64,000 nucleotides of DNA from Pseudomonadota bacterium (GCA_021808285.1 JAKBBV010000008.1:1-64000); one strand, 5' to 3'. Shown: positions 38,765-49,096, counted from the stretch's first letter. Notes: generated by a model from the letters alone, not told the origin. Numbers and translations: made by a program.

Positions 38765-39733
38765 TCATGACCCTGCGAGGTCGACCTCCACACCGGCGCC
38801 GGACTCCACTGCGCGATCGAATACGAAGCGGGCGGCTGCGAGGTCTTCCGCGGCGTTGCCGAGCGACTTGAAGAGGGTGATGTCGGAGGGGTTTCGGCGC
38901 GGCGCAGTCCGGCCAGCGGCGACCTCGCCAATCTCACCGAGGATATGGCCCGCGCCAATGGCGCCCGAGGCCCTCGCCGCCAGGTACTCGCCCGCCTCGG
39001 CCTCGGCGGAGAGGCGAAGATCGACCACATACCGCGCGCGCCGAACCAGGGTCTCATCGACCTCCGCCGCATCCGGCGTGCAGGCCCCGACGGCGTTGAT
39101 ATGGGCCCCGGCCGAAACCCAGTCGCCCTTGAGAATGGGTGTGCGGGCGCCCGTGAGAGTGCAGATAATGTCAGCGTCGGCAACAGCCTCGGCCACGCTC
39201 GCGACCGCCTCCACGCCGTCATGGCGAGCGGCGAAGGCCTCGGCGTTCGCAGTGCGGCGGGACCAGACCCGGACCCTCCGCAGGGGCCTCACCCGGGCGA
39301 TCGCCTCGAGATGACTTGCCGCCTGTTCGCCCGAACCCAGCAGAGCCAGATCGCAGGCTGAGGGGCGCGCCAGGAGACGGGTCGCCAGAGCGCTGACGGC
39401 GGCGGTGCGTACAGCGGTGAGTGATGACGCCTCGAGAACAGCGAGCGGACGTCCGTCGTCAGCGTCGAACAGGGCCACCAGGCCAAGATGAGAGGACAGT
39501 CCACGCCTAGAATTGCCGGGAAAGAGGCTCAGAACCTTGACGCCAAAGCCCGCTTCCCCGAGTCCGCCCGGCATGACGCCCATGCGCCTGGCTTCTGGGC
39601 CGACCAGGCATGCGCTTCGCAACGGCGCCTGGGCGCGCCCCGCCGAAAGATCCTGTAGAACACCCTCCATCAGAGTGAGGGCCCGGTCAGGCGTCAAAAG
39701 GCGGCGGACCTCCACTGCGGATATGACTCTCAT
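38765..39733 (-). CDS. Ornithine cyclodeaminase/mu-crystallin family protein
   Basis: LFDADDGRPLAVLEASSLTAVRTAAVSALATRLLARPSACDLALLGSGEQAASHLEAI. Confidence 0.9.
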   Translation of the reverse strand: MRVISAVEVRRLLTPDRALTLMEGVLQDLSAGRAQAPLRSACLVGPEARRMGVMPGGLGEAGFGVKVLSLFPGNSRRGLSSHLGLVALFDADDGRPLAVLEASSLTAVRTAAVSALATRLLARPSACDLALLGSGEQAASHLEAIARVRPLRRVRVWSRRTANAEAFAARHDGVEAVASVAEAVADADIICTLTGARTPILKGDWVSAGAHINAVGACTPDAAEVDETLVRRARYVVDLRLSAEAEAGEYLAARASGAIGAGHILGEIGEVAAGRTAPRRNPSDITLFKSLGNAAEDLAAARFVFDRAVESGAGVEVDLAGS

Positions 39734-39754
39734 TTCAATTCGCCCCCCCTTGTC

Positions 39755-40996
39755 TCAGGTCACCCTTTGGCGGGTCGAATCATCGTCCTGAGCGAAGGCT
39801 CCGGTCTCAAGCACCTCGCGAAGGACCTCGACGGCATCCCAAACCTCCGTAAAGCCCAGATAGAGAGGAGTCAGTCCGAAGCGAATGACGTCAGGGGCGC
39901 GGAAATCGCCGATCACGCCGCGGGCGATCAGGGCCCGCATCAGGCCGTAGCCTTGCGGGTGTGTGAAGGCGACGTGAGAGCCACGCCCCTCGCGACGCTC
40001 GCTCGTGGTCAAGGTCAGGCCATGACCTGCGCAGCGGGTCTGAATTAAACGAATAAGCACATCGACGAGGTCCTGCGCCTTGGCGGCGACCACCGCCATG
40101 TCCACCTCCGCGAAGACGTCAAGGGCCGCGTCGAGCGCCGAGAGGGCCAGGACCGGCGGGGTGCCGGAGAGAAGGCGCGCGACCCCGGGCGCCGGAGAGA
40201 AGGCGTCGACGAAGGCAAACGGCTCGGCATGACCCATCCAGCCCCAGATCGGTTGTTCCAACAGCCCATGATGGCGACTTGCTGCAAAGGCGAATGACGG
40301 GGCCCCCGGACCTCCATTGAGATATTTGTAGCCGCAACCGACGGCGAAATCAGCCCTGGCCCCAGCAAGGTCAATCTCTAGCGCCCCAGCGCTATGGCTA
40401 AGGTCCCAAAGAGTCAGTGCGCCGACGGCCTGCGCCTTCTGCGTCAATTGTGTCAGCGGCCAGAGCGCGGCGGTTTTGTAGTGGGAGTGTGTCAGCGCCA
40501 GCAGGGCGACCTGATCGTCGAGGCCTTCCAGGATCTTGTCCCGGGCCAGGACTCGCAGGTCCAGCCTGCCCGCCGACGCCTGGACCAGCCCCTGAAGGAC
40601 ATAAAGGTCAGTGGGAAAATTGCCGGCCTCAGTGAGGATGACGCGCCGATCCGGCCGAAGGGCCAGGGCTCCACAAGCAAGCTTGAACAGATTGACGGTC
40701 GTGGAATCGGCGACGACGATCTCATCTGGCGAGGCGCCGATCAGGGGGGCGATCTTGGCCGCCACCCTCTGAGGCAGGCCGATCCAGTCATGGACGTTCC
40801 AGCCCCGCACCAAGCTTCTGCCCCATTCATGCTCGACCGTGTGGGTAATCCGCGCCCGCGTCATTCCGGTGGGAGGCCCAAGGGAGTTCCCATCCAGATA
40901 GATCACGCCGGGAGGCAGGCTGAAGGCGTTGCGCGCAGTCCTCAGCGGATCACAGGCGTCGCGCTCTGCCATGTCGCGGCGGGATAAGGGCATCAT
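39755..40996 (-). CDS. kynU: Kynureninase
   Basis: YLDGNSLGPPTG, WDLSHSAGALEIDLAGARADFAVGCGYKYLNGGPGAPSF. Confidence 0.93.
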   Translation of the reverse strand: MMPLSRRDMAERDACDPLRTARNAFSLPPGVIYLDGNSLGPPTGMTRARITHTVEHEWGRSLVRGWNVHDWIGLPQRVAAKIAPLIGASPDEIVVADSTTVNLFKLACGALALRPDRRVILTEAGNFPTDLYVLQGLVQASAGRLDLRVLARDKILEGLDDQVALLALTHSHYKTAALWPLTQLTQKAQAVGALTLWDLSHSAGALEIDLAGARADFAVGCGYKYLNGGPGAPSFAFAASRHHGLLEQPIWGWMGHAEPFAFVDAFSPAPGVARLLSGTPPVLALSALDAALDVFAEVDMAVVAAKAQDLVDVLIRLIQTRCAGHGLTLTTSERREGRGSHVAFTHPQGYGLMRALIARGVIGDFRAPDVIRFGLTPLYLGFTEVWDAVEVLREVLETGAFAQDDDSTRQRVT

Positions 40997-41017
40997 GAGC
41001 CGCGTTTAGCGTCTTTT

Positions 41018-41030
41018 CGCATCAGATGCG
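41018..41030. promoter_or_regulatory. Dyad upstream of kynU
   Basis: CGCATC-A-GATGCG perfect inverted repeat 22 nt upstream of the kynU start codon. Confidence 0.4.
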
Positions 41031-41286
41031 CGTTTCCTAGGCGACGCAAGTGGCGCTTTTTTAGACAAGTCACGGAAACTTCATCCTTGCCCGCCGGCTC
41101 GTGCAGACCAAAGCGACCGAGGCATGCGTCCATACCCTTAGAGCAGGCGGCGGCAAGCCGTGGGGGTTTTGTGTGTTTCGGGATGTTGGTGAGTCGGTCG
41201 AAGGAGGCGCCGACGCTTTACCGGGCGCAGACTCTCTTTAATCAGATCAGGCCCAGGGCTGTTCCTGGAGTCTTGACGGGAGTTTG

Positions 41287-41790
41287 GTGATGATTTCGCG
41301 TTTGGAGCTTCGTAGTCTTTCCCTCGGTGTGGCGCTGCTTTCCGCCATCGCTGTTCCCGCCGCGCCCTTTGCCGCCCTAGCGGCGCCTCAAATAGTCCGT
41401 AGCGGCCCGGCGGACTTTCCGATCTCCGGGGTTGTCGTGGTGAAGGACGCTGGAGGCGTCGACATCGCCTATGCCAGCGGCGTCCCCGGGCCCGCGACGG
41501 CCGGAGACACCAAGGCCCAGACCGTGGCTTCCCTGACCCGACTTCTTGAGGGTCTCAAAGCCCAGGGTTTCGGCGCCGGCGATATCGTCATGATGCGCAT
41601 CTATCTCGTCGGCGACCCGGCCCAGGGCGGCAAGATGGACTTCGCCGGCATGATGGCCGGCTACAAGCAGTTCTTCGGCACGGCCGATCAGCCCAACAAA
41701 CCTTCCCGGACGACGGTGCAGGTGGCCGGTCTGGCCTCGCCCGGCTCCCTCGTGGAGATCGAGGCCCAAGCGGTGAAACCTCACCGCTGA
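41287..41790 (+). CDS. RidA family protein with signal peptide
   Basis: Signal peptide followed by YASGVPGPATAGDTKAQTVASLTRLLEGLKAQGFGAGDIVMMRIYL and PSRTTVQVAGLASPGSLVEIEAQAV. Confidence 0.88.
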   Translation: MMISRLELRSLSLGVALLSAIAVPAAPFAALAAPQIVRSGPADFPISGVVVVKDAGGVDIAYASGVPGPATAGDTKAQTVASLTRLLEGLKAQGFGAGDIVMMRIYLVGDPAQGGKMDFAGMMAGYKQFFGTADQPNKPSRTTVQVAGLASPGSLVEIEAQAVKPHR

Positions 41791-41911
41791 ACCGAGGGCG
41801 TTCAACAGTTCGCGTAAACGAGACACGGGAATACCCGGTCCTCGTCAGTCTCAACGGGGGGGACGTTTTCAGTGAAGAGGTGCGTAACGATTCAACAAGG
41901 AGTTAAGGGGA

Positions 41912-44434
41912 ATGACACGGCTTTTTGCGAGCGCCAGCGTACTCGCCATCTTGGCTTCCACCGGGGCCGCCAACGCCTCTGACGCCGCCGCCGCCGCGGC
42001 GGCTGCTACGGCCCCCTCGAGCGTGGAGGAGGTGATCGTCACGGGCACTCGAGAAACCGGCATAAAGGCCGCCGACAGCGCCGCCCCGATCGAGCTCGTT
42101 GGCCACGGCGAACTTCTGCGCACTGGAACGCCCGACCTCGCCAGCTCCCTTACCGTCGCAGTTCCTTCCCTGAACATCGACACCCAAGGCGGCGACGCCG
42201 CGGGCGTCCAGATTCTGGCCGCGCTTCGCGGCCTGAGCCCTAACGACACTCTGGTGCTCGTCGACGGCAAGCGCCGCCACCCGACGTCGAACCTCGCTGT
42301 GGATGGCGGGAGTCCCTATTCGGGTTCCGCAACAACCGATCTGTCGTTCATCCCGCTCGACGCCATCGACCACGTGGAAGTGCTGACCGACGGCGCAGCG
42401 GCGCAGTACGGAACCGACGCCATCGCCGGGGTGGTGAACATCATCCTCAAGAAGGGCGCAAGCGGCGGCACGCTGGATGTGACCGGCGGCCAGTACGACA
42501 GCGGTCAGGGCGACACCGCTGACATCTCCCTCAACCACGGGTTCAATCTGGGCGACAAGGGCTTTGTCAACGTCACGCTGGAGGAGCGGTACCACGACTA
42601 CAGCACCCTGGGTATCGGCGATCGGCGGGTGACCAACCCGGATGGACAGCTTCTACCGGGCCTCTCCTTCCCAAACTCCAACGCCGGGGGCAATCCGCTC
42701 TTCCCCTACATGAACCGCCTAAACGGCGACCCCCAGTACAATATTTACAACGCCTTGGTGAATGCAGGTTACCAGATCGCACCGAACGTTGAATTCTACA
42801 CGTTCGCCACGTTCGGATATCAGGAATCTCAGCACTATGAGAACTATCGTCTACCGAGCAAAGTCTCGGGCGTGACGTCCACTGGGCAGACGGTTTATCC
42901 GTTGCCATTCGGCTTCTCGCCGCGCGAAAAATATGACGAGACCGATTATTCGGTCACCGCCGGCCTGCGCGGTGATCTTTCAGGCTGGAACTGGGATTTC
43001 TCAACCACCTATGGCGGCAACCGCACCAGCGTCTATGTGCCGGGCTCGGCCAATGCGCAGTTGTTCCCAGTGCTTCAGGCCCAGTCGGCGACGCCGCTCA
43101 CAGCGGAACAGACCTTCTACAATGGCCAATTCAACGCCACCGAATGGACCAACAATTTCGACTTCAATCGAGATTTTAATCTTGGCTTGGCGACGCCGCT
43201 CAACGTCGCATTCGGTCTGGAAACGCGGCGAGACACCTATTCAATCGGCGCCGGCGAGCCGGCCTCCTATTATGGCGCAGGCGCCCAGTCCTTTGACGGT
43301 TACACGCCGCTCGACCAGGGGAATTTCTCGCGCACCAACCTTGGCGCCTACGTCGACTTCGCCGCCGACCCGATCAAGCACCTCCATGTCGACCTTGCCG
43401 GTCGGTTCGAACACTACAGCGACTTTGGCGACACCGAGATTGGCAAGGTCACCGCACGCTACGACTTCACCCCGCAGTTCGCCATGCGGACAACGATCAG
43501 CACCGGGTTCCGCGCCCCGACCTTGGCGGAAGAATACTACTCAGGCACCAACGTGTCGCCGACCTCGGCGGAGGTTCAACTGCCGCCGAACTCAGCCGCG
43601 GCCGCCGTGGCCGGCTTCGGTCCGCTTAAGCCGGAGCTCTCGCACAACTACAGCGTCGGGTTCGTCATGCACCCGACGGAGAACCTCGAAATCACCGCCG
43701 ATCTCTATCATATCATCCTACGCGACCGGATCCTGACCACCGGGTTCATCTACGGCACCTGCTGTTCAGCAGGCAGCGCCTCAGTCATCTCCCAAGCGGT
43801 GCTCAACGCCATCGCCGCCCGAGGCGTCAACCTGGACTCCGGACTCAGCTACACCGGCATCTCGCTGTTCACCAACAGCGCCAACACCGTGACCAATGGC
43901 GCGGAAATCACCGCCAATTACTCGACCGATTTTGGCGACGCTGGGCATGTGGACTGGTCGGCCGGCTTCAACTGGAACAAGACCCATATCACCCAATTGA
44001 ACAGCCTTCCGGGGATCGACCAGAACATTCCATTTGGTCAGGTCGCGGAGCAGAGCCAGCAAGCGGCAAGCGCCCTAACCACAGGCACGCCCCGGGACAA
44101 GCTGATCCTTCAGGCGTACTGGACCAAGGACAAGTGGTCGGTGAACCTTCGCGGCACAGTGTGGGGCTCGTCGGGTGAATATACGGCGACCTCGAATCCC
44201 GTGTTCTTGTCGACGCCCACGGTGCTTCTGGTCGACCTCGACATCGGCTACAAGATCACCTCGTGGCTTAAGATCGATATTGGCGCCAATAACCTTCTCA
44301 ACACGCAGCCGCCCACGGTGCCCATCGTCAATGGCCGACCGGTGGATGGGGCCCTCGTCTATAACGTGCCCATTGGATCGGCCTGGAATCCGAATGGCGG
44401 CTACTATTACGGGCGCTTCACGGTCAGTTTCTGA
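41912..44434 (+). CDS. TonB-dependent receptor
   Basis: Signal peptide, VEEVIVTGTRETG TonB-box-like region, LRGLSPNDTLVLVDGKRRHPTS, GTDAIAGVVNIILKKG, C-terminal GRFTVSF. Confidence 0.94.
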   Translation: MTRLFASASVLAILASTGAANASDAAAAAAAATAPSSVEEVIVTGTRETGIKAADSAAPIELVGHGELLRTGTPDLASSLTVAVPSLNIDTQGGDAAGVQILAALRGLSPNDTLVLVDGKRRHPTSNLAVDGGSPYSGSATTDLSFIPLDAIDHVEVLTDGAAAQYGTDAIAGVVNIILKKGASGGTLDVTGGQYDSGQGDTADISLNHGFNLGDKGFVNVTLEERYHDYSTLGIGDRRVTNPDGQLLPGLSFPNSNAGGNPLFPYMNRLNGDPQYNIYNALVNAGYQIAPNVEFYTFATFGYQESQHYENYRLPSKVSGVTSTGQTVYPLPFGFSPREKYDETDYSVTAGLRGDLSGWNWDFSTTYGGNRTSVYVPGSANAQLFPVLQAQSATPLTAEQTFYNGQFNATEWTNNFDFNRDFNLGLATPLNVAFGLETRRDTYSIGAGEPASYYGAGAQSFDGYTPLDQGNFSRTNLGAYVDFAADPIKHLHVDLAGRFEHYSDFGDTEIGKVTARYDFTPQFAMRTTISTGFRAPTLAEEYYSGTNVSPTSAEVQLPPNSAAAAVAGFGPLKPELSHNYSVGFVMHPTENLEITADLYHIILRDRILTTGFIYGTCCSAGSASVISQAVLNAIAARGVNLDSGLSYTGISLFTNSANTVTNGAEITANYSTDFGDAGHVDWSAGFNWNKTHITQLNSLPGIDQNIPFGQVAEQSQQAASALTTGTPRDKLILQAYWTKDKWSVNLRGTVWGSSGEYTATSNPVFLSTPTVLLVDLDIGYKITSWLKIDIGANNLLNTQPPTVPIVNGRPVDGALVYNVPIGSAWNPNGGYYYGRFTVSF

Positions 44435-44450
44435 ACTCCAGGGCCTTCTC

Positions 44451-44483
44451 AAGCCCCCTCCTCGAGACTTCGAGGAGGGGCTT
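44451..44483. terminator. Bidirectional hairpin terminator
   Basis: AAGCCCCCTCCTCGA-GAC-TTCGAGGAGGGGCTT between two convergent genes. Confidence 0.75.
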
Positions 44484-44519
44484 ACATTCCCATGTGGCCG
44501 AGAGCTCAGACGTCGAGGC

Positions 44520-45524
44520 CTATCGGCTTCGGCCCGGGAACTCTGCGGACAGAGTCCGATCCAATCCTTCTGTGAGAGTCAGCGGGGGGCGAAAACCGGT
44601 CTCGGCCAAGGTCGCCGCGGCGAATTGAGTCGTCGCGCAGAATTTCTCGACGCGTATTCGACTGAAAGGCAGGGGCCGACGCAGTAAAGCCGCGACGACA
44701 TCGGCCGCCAGTCCCATCGCCAGGCCGACAGTCTTGGGGATGCGAAGGTAACCCTCAGGGGAACGCCCCAAGGCTCGACGAGCCTCGGCGGCGAGCGACC
44801 GCATGTCGAGGTCAGGTTTGTCGACATAGTTGTAAACCCGCACGCCGCCTTGCAGTCGGCCGGCATGGGTAAGGAAAGCCGCGACATTGTCCACGTAGGC
44901 CATTGATTTCACGTTCCGGCCCGAACCGATCATCGCGAAGCGCCCAGCGGCGATCTGTGACAGCAGCAGGTGCACATTTCCTCGATTGCCCGGACCAAAA
45001 ACCACAGTGGGCCGAACGATAATCAGGGTGCGGTCGGCTTCTGCCGCGGCCCATGCCCGATAGACCTCCTCCGCTAGAGCCTTCGTCCGCCCATAATCGT
45101 TGAACGGGGCGATGGCCCCGGTCTCATCGGTGTTGGGGGGGGCAAAACCATAGACGGCGACAGAGCTCGTGAAGACAAGGCGCCTTGCGCCTACCGCATC
45201 GGCCAGCCGACACACCTGACGAGCGCCCTCGACATTCACCTCGTCATAGAGCGAGACCGGCCGGACATCGTCGCGATGCACGGCGGCGAGGTTGAAGACC
45301 ACGTCAAAGCTCCGCCGGGCATGGGGACAGCTGTGCAGATCGGGACTGGTGATGTCACAGCGAACATGGTCACCGCTCTCGGGATGCGGTTCCTTGTCGA
45401 GGGTCGCGACATTGGCGGCGCCGTCGCGGGCGACGAGCTGCCGGGTCAGGTGCGACCCGATGAAGCCCGCAGAGCCGATGACTAGGCTTCTGCCGGCCTG
45501 CGACAAGGTTTCAGGGGCAGGCAT
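44520..45524 (-). CDS. NAD-dependent epimerase/dehydratase
   Basis: VIGSAGFIGSHLTRQLV, NDYGRTKALAEE (YxxxK), RPTVVFGPGNRGNV. Confidence 0.9.
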   Translation of the reverse strand: MPAPETLSQAGRSLVIGSAGFIGSHLTRQLVARDGAANVATLDKEPHPESGDHVRCDITSPDLHSCPHARRSFDVVFNLAAVHRDDVRPVSLYDEVNVEGARQVCRLADAVGARRLVFTSSVAVYGFAPPNTDETGAIAPFNDYGRTKALAEEVYRAWAAAEADRTLIIVRPTVVFGPGNRGNVHLLLSQIAAGRFAMIGSGRNVKSMAYVDNVAAFLTHAGRLQGGVRVYNYVDKPDLDMRSLAAEARRALGRSPEGYLRIPKTVGLAMGLAADVVAALLRRPLPFSRIRVEKFCATTQFAAATLAETGFRPPLTLTEGLDRTLSAEFPGRSR

Positions 45525-46227
45525 GATCGGCGAACTCCTCTCGGACGCGCTCGCTCTGCCGCGATAGCTGTGTCCGCTCGTAGTTGATACGTCTCACAAC
45601 GAAAGGGGTGGCGCTCCAGCTCGCAACTGCGGCCAGTCCAAACCGTCTATACGGGAGGTTGTCGAGACCGAAATGGCGCAAACAGGCGCGCAGATTCCCG
45701 TTCCAGTTGACCGCGTTCCGATCCGTCGCCTCCTGCCGATAGATGACCAGCGCCTCATTTGGGTTGGCGAACCGCACCCCTCGAAAGACCCCCGCGAAAT
45801 CCACCGCCCGCAGCGCGCAACCCAAGTCCCCTATCTCTAGGCGCTTCCCCAGGAACTCCACCTGGCGCTCCAGCCGGCATGGCGCTTGGAGGTCATCCCC
45901 GTCTGCTCGGGCGATATGGACGCCCTGGGCAAGCGATGGGCCAAAGGTCAAGGCCCCTCGCTGGCAAAGCCGCTGCGGCCGCTTGTGGTTGCGGGGTCGC
46001 GCGCCCTCACGGTAAAGGCTTTCGCAGGCCTGGGCCATGTCAGGGTCGATGCTATCGCCGATGACCGGGTCCTCAGAGTCCGCGGAGGTCTGCGACACGA
46101 CCGAAGAGGGGCTCGCCCTCAGCGCGGGGGGCGGCTCATTGAAGGTGGGAAAGAGCAGACAAACGAGCGGGCGCTCGCCCGCCGCCGACAGTGGGGAAGG
46201 CATGGCTCTACGGCTCACTTCCCCCAC
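45511..46227 (-). pseudogene. Degenerate/internally deleted family 2 glycosyltransferase ORF
   Basis: PLVCLLFPTFNEPPPALRASPSSVVSQT, HIARADGDDLQAPCRLERQVEFL resemble GT2 sugar-nucleotide domain, then jumps to VRFANPNEALVIYRQ (late GT2 motif) with the middle acceptor region missing. Confidence 0.6.
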
Positions 46228-47273
46228 ATGGCCAGGACGGCGCGCATCGCCGACACCAGGGCCAGGGGTTGATCGACCATGATGTGATGCTCGCTTTCAG
46301 GGATGACGATCCGCGTCACACTCCCGGGCAGACGATCGAGACCATGGTCGCTGTAACGTTGGACGATGGCTGAATTCGCCCCATAGATGTGGGCCATGGG
46401 CAGGTGCAGGGGCCCTAGATTTTGGGACATCCCCGAGCGATCAAGCTTTGACCAGAGGGAGGGATCGAACTTCCATGTCCAGCCTTGCTCTCCGCCCTCA
46501 GAGATGGGGGCAAGCTTGAGTGACCTCCTGGCGATGTAATCAGCGATGTAGAGGTTTCCCGGTACCTGGGGCGGCATGAACCTGAATCGGGTCAGGGCCA
46601 TTTCAAGAGTCGGATAGACTCGGTGGGGCCGGGTCTGCGGCTCACGCCAACGCGGCGCCTGCCCGCGTGCGCGCGCCTCACGCTCTAGACGTTCGGCCTC
46701 CTCGCGCGTCGGCGGTCCACCAAAGCCAGTATCCACCAAAAGGCAAGCGCTCATCCGGTCCGGGTGATTGACCGCAGAGTAGAACACCTGCGAGCCACCG
46801 AACGAATGGCCGATATAGACCGGCTTTCTCCCGTCGTCGTAAAGGCCCGCCGCGCGGCCCGCCGAATGGATCTCGTCAGCGAAGATGTCAAAGCTATAGC
46901 GGTCACGCCAGCTCGACGCGCCCATTCCGGAAATCGACAAGGCTGCAACCCGGTGCGTCTCGGCGAAGTAAGGCGCGATGAAACTCCACCAGTCGGCGTG
47001 GGCGCTATTGCCGTGAACAAAGATCAGGCCCGGCTTGCCGACCTCGCCCCAGGTCAGGAGTTCGATTTCCGCCCCGGCCACCGGAATGAGGCGACGTTCC
47101 GGCTCGTGGGCGAGAGCCGCCTCAAACCAGGATGGCGCAGGAGGGCGGGCGCCGGCAAAGGGCGCAAGAGGCGAGGCAATCTCAGGCGGCAGGTCAGACC
47201 CCAGAGGCAAAGGGCGATCATCATCCTCACCCGGCGCGCTTCCCGCCGCCTTCCCCTCCCGTCCCGCCATCAC
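46215..47273 (-). CDS. Alpha/beta hydrolase
   Basis: PVYIGHSFGGSQVFYSAVN (GxSxG), FVHGNSAHADWW oxyanion region, SEHHIMVDQP catalytic His region. Confidence 0.87.
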   Translation of the reverse strand: MMAGREGKAAGSAPGEDDDRPLPLGSDLPPEIASPLAPFAGARPPAPSWFEAALAHEPERRLIPVAGAEIELLTWGEVGKPGLIFVHGNSAHADWWSFIAPYFAETHRVAALSISGMGASSWRDRYSFDIFADEIHSAGRAAGLYDDGRKPVYIGHSFGGSQVFYSAVNHPDRMSACLLVDTGFGGPPTREEAERLEREARARGQAPRWREPQTRPHRVYPTLEMALTRFRFMPPQVPGNLYIADYIARRSLKLAPISEGGEQGWTWKFDPSLWSKLDRSGMSQNLGPLHLPMAHIYGANSAIVQRYSDHGLDRLPGSVTRIVIPESEHHIMVDQPLALVSAMRAVLAMWGK

Positions 47274-47344
47274 CTGCTCCGACCCTGATAATCCGCGAGC
47301 TTGCTAACCGGCGTGGAAAAAATGGCAAGGTAGGAGATGCCCTT

Positions 47345-47551
47345 TCACCAAGTCAGACGCACTCCCGCCAGCATCAGGGCAAGCCCGAAGGGGCCGAGAG
47401 CGCCCGACAGCCAACCCAAACGACGGGGACCCGTTTCAGAATGTATCCCGGACGGCATCAGCCCAAAGCCCACTAAGCCGAGGCTCAGGGTGGGCCCTGG
47501 AACTGTCGTAAGTGTCTCGATCAGGAGTTGAAGTTCATCGCCCCCCAGCAT
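47345..47551 (-). CDS. Small hypothetical membrane protein (68 aa)
   Basis: Two hydrophobic segments in a small ORF in an otherwise empty gap; no recognised family. Confidence 0.4.
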   Translation of the reverse strand: MLGGDELQLLIETLTTVPGPTLSLGLVGFGLMPSGIHSETGPRRLGWLSGALGPFGLALMLAGVRLTW

Positions 47552-47627
47552 GGTTTACCCCGCGTCAGACGGAGACTTCACGCCGCGATGTTTCAAACGC
47601 GCGACGAACGCCCATCTGTCGCGCGGT

Positions 47628-49019
47628 TCAGTCGCTCAGGCCGGCCCTCGCCAAAGCGTCCGTTTGCGCCTGCGCTAGGCGCTGCTCGTTGAAACCTTCC
47701 AAGGAGGCCTCGAAAAGGGCGCGCCAATTGTGCCGCGCCTCTAGATGCAGGAAGGCGGCGCCCAGACCAATTGCGGCTCGGTCCATAAACACGAACTCGC
47801 GCGGGATTGTGACCGGTCCCCTGGTCTCAAGCGCCCTTTTGACCGCCATGGCCTCCCGTCGCCCATATTCGCCAGGTGGGACTCCATCGGCGACACTGCG
47901 CACCCGATCGTCCAAAAGAGGGCCATAGATGAACCGCGCCCACAGCCCCAACACCTCGACCAGGTCCTTGGTCAGTGACGTGAATCCCCAGGCGCGATAG
48001 GCCTCAGCCTCGGCCTCGCGGTCGCCTGCGGAGATGGCGTGGAACAATCGGACCACGCCCCCGACAAAGGCGGGTGGGAAGATGCGCACACAACCGAAGT
48101 CGAGCATGTTTATGCCTTGGACGCCGGGTGAAAAACTGTAGTTGCCAAGGTGCGGGTCACCGTGAATGACGCCCAGACGGGTGAGTGGGCTCCACCAGGC
48201 CTCAAAGAGTAGGCGCGCGGCGCGGTTCCGGCTTTCCTGGTCCGCGGTCTTGAGAGCCAGAAGCCCCTCTCCGTCCAACCAGTCCATGGCGATCAGGCGG
48301 CCAGTGCAGAGCTCCTGCCTCACCTTCGGCGCGACGATATCGCCACGGGCGGCGAAATGGTCGCCAAACAGCCGCATCATCGCCGCCTCCCGTCCGTAGT
48401 CCAGCTCTTCGCGCAAACGCGCGGCGATCTCCTCCACCGCCTCGCGGGCGTCGATTCCGGAGACCAGCCTGCGGCCCACGCCAAGCAGGACCCTAAGTTG
48501 ACCCAGATCACTCTCCACCGCGCTCGCCATATCGGGGTATTGCAGTTTCACCGCCAAGCGGGCTCCGTCGAGGCTGCGGGCCCGGTGTACCTGTCCAAGA
48601 GAGGCGGCGTGCGCAGGCGCCAGGTCGAACTCCGAGAATCGCTCACGCCAGGTCGGGCCGAGTTCCGCAGCCAAACGCCGCCTGACAAACGGTGGCCCCA
48701 TGGCCGGGGCGTGGGCCTGAAGTTCGCCGAATGTGGCGGCAAATTCGGGCGGCAGCAGGTCGGGAATGGTGGCCATGATCTGGGCCACCTTCATCAGGGG
48801 GCCCTTGAGCCTGCCCAGAGCCTCGCCGGCGATACGGGCGTTGCGAGCCTCGGCGCCCTCGCCGCCCAGGATCGTCCGCGCGCCCATGTTCGCCGCCGCG
48901 CCGGAAAGCCCGAGGCCAACCCGCGTGAAACGGGCGAGGCGCCCGGCAAAACGGTCGCGTTCGGGATCATCGCGCTCGGGAGTCTTGGCCATTTCGCCCT
49001 TCTGCGGCGCGCCGCTCAT
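47628..49019 (-). CDS. ABC1/UbiB-family atypical kinase
   Basis: LGRLKGPLMKVAQIMATIPDLLPPEFAATFGELQAHAPAMGPPFV (KxGQ-like), ASLGQVHRARSLDGARLAVKLQYPDM, GVIHGDPHLGNYSF. Confidence 0.93.
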   Translation of the reverse strand: MSGAPQKGEMAKTPERDDPERDRFAGRLARFTRVGLGLSGAAANMGARTILGGEGAEARNARIAGEALGRLKGPLMKVAQIMATIPDLLPPEFAATFGELQAHAPAMGPPFVRRRLAAELGPTWRERFSEFDLAPAHAASLGQVHRARSLDGARLAVKLQYPDMASAVESDLGQLRVLLGVGRRLVSGIDAREAVEEIAARLREELDYGREAAMMRLFGDHFAARGDIVAPKVRQELCTGRLIAMDWLDGEGLLALKTADQESRNRAARLLFEAWWSPLTRLGVIHGDPHLGNYSFSPGVQGINMLDFGCVRIFPPAFVGGVVRLFHAISAGDREAEAEAYRAWGFTSLTKDLVEVLGLWARFIYGPLLDDRVRSVADGVPPGEYGRREAMAVKRALETRGPVTIPREFVFMDRAAIGLGAAFLHLEARHNWRALFEASLEGFNEQRLAQAQTDALARAGLSD

Positions 49020-49096
49020 AGTCGGGCCGAAATAGGTCGCCTCAACTCCCGGCGCCAGTGTCTACTGTCCGCGCCGTCGCGCGCGTCGGCGAGGTC

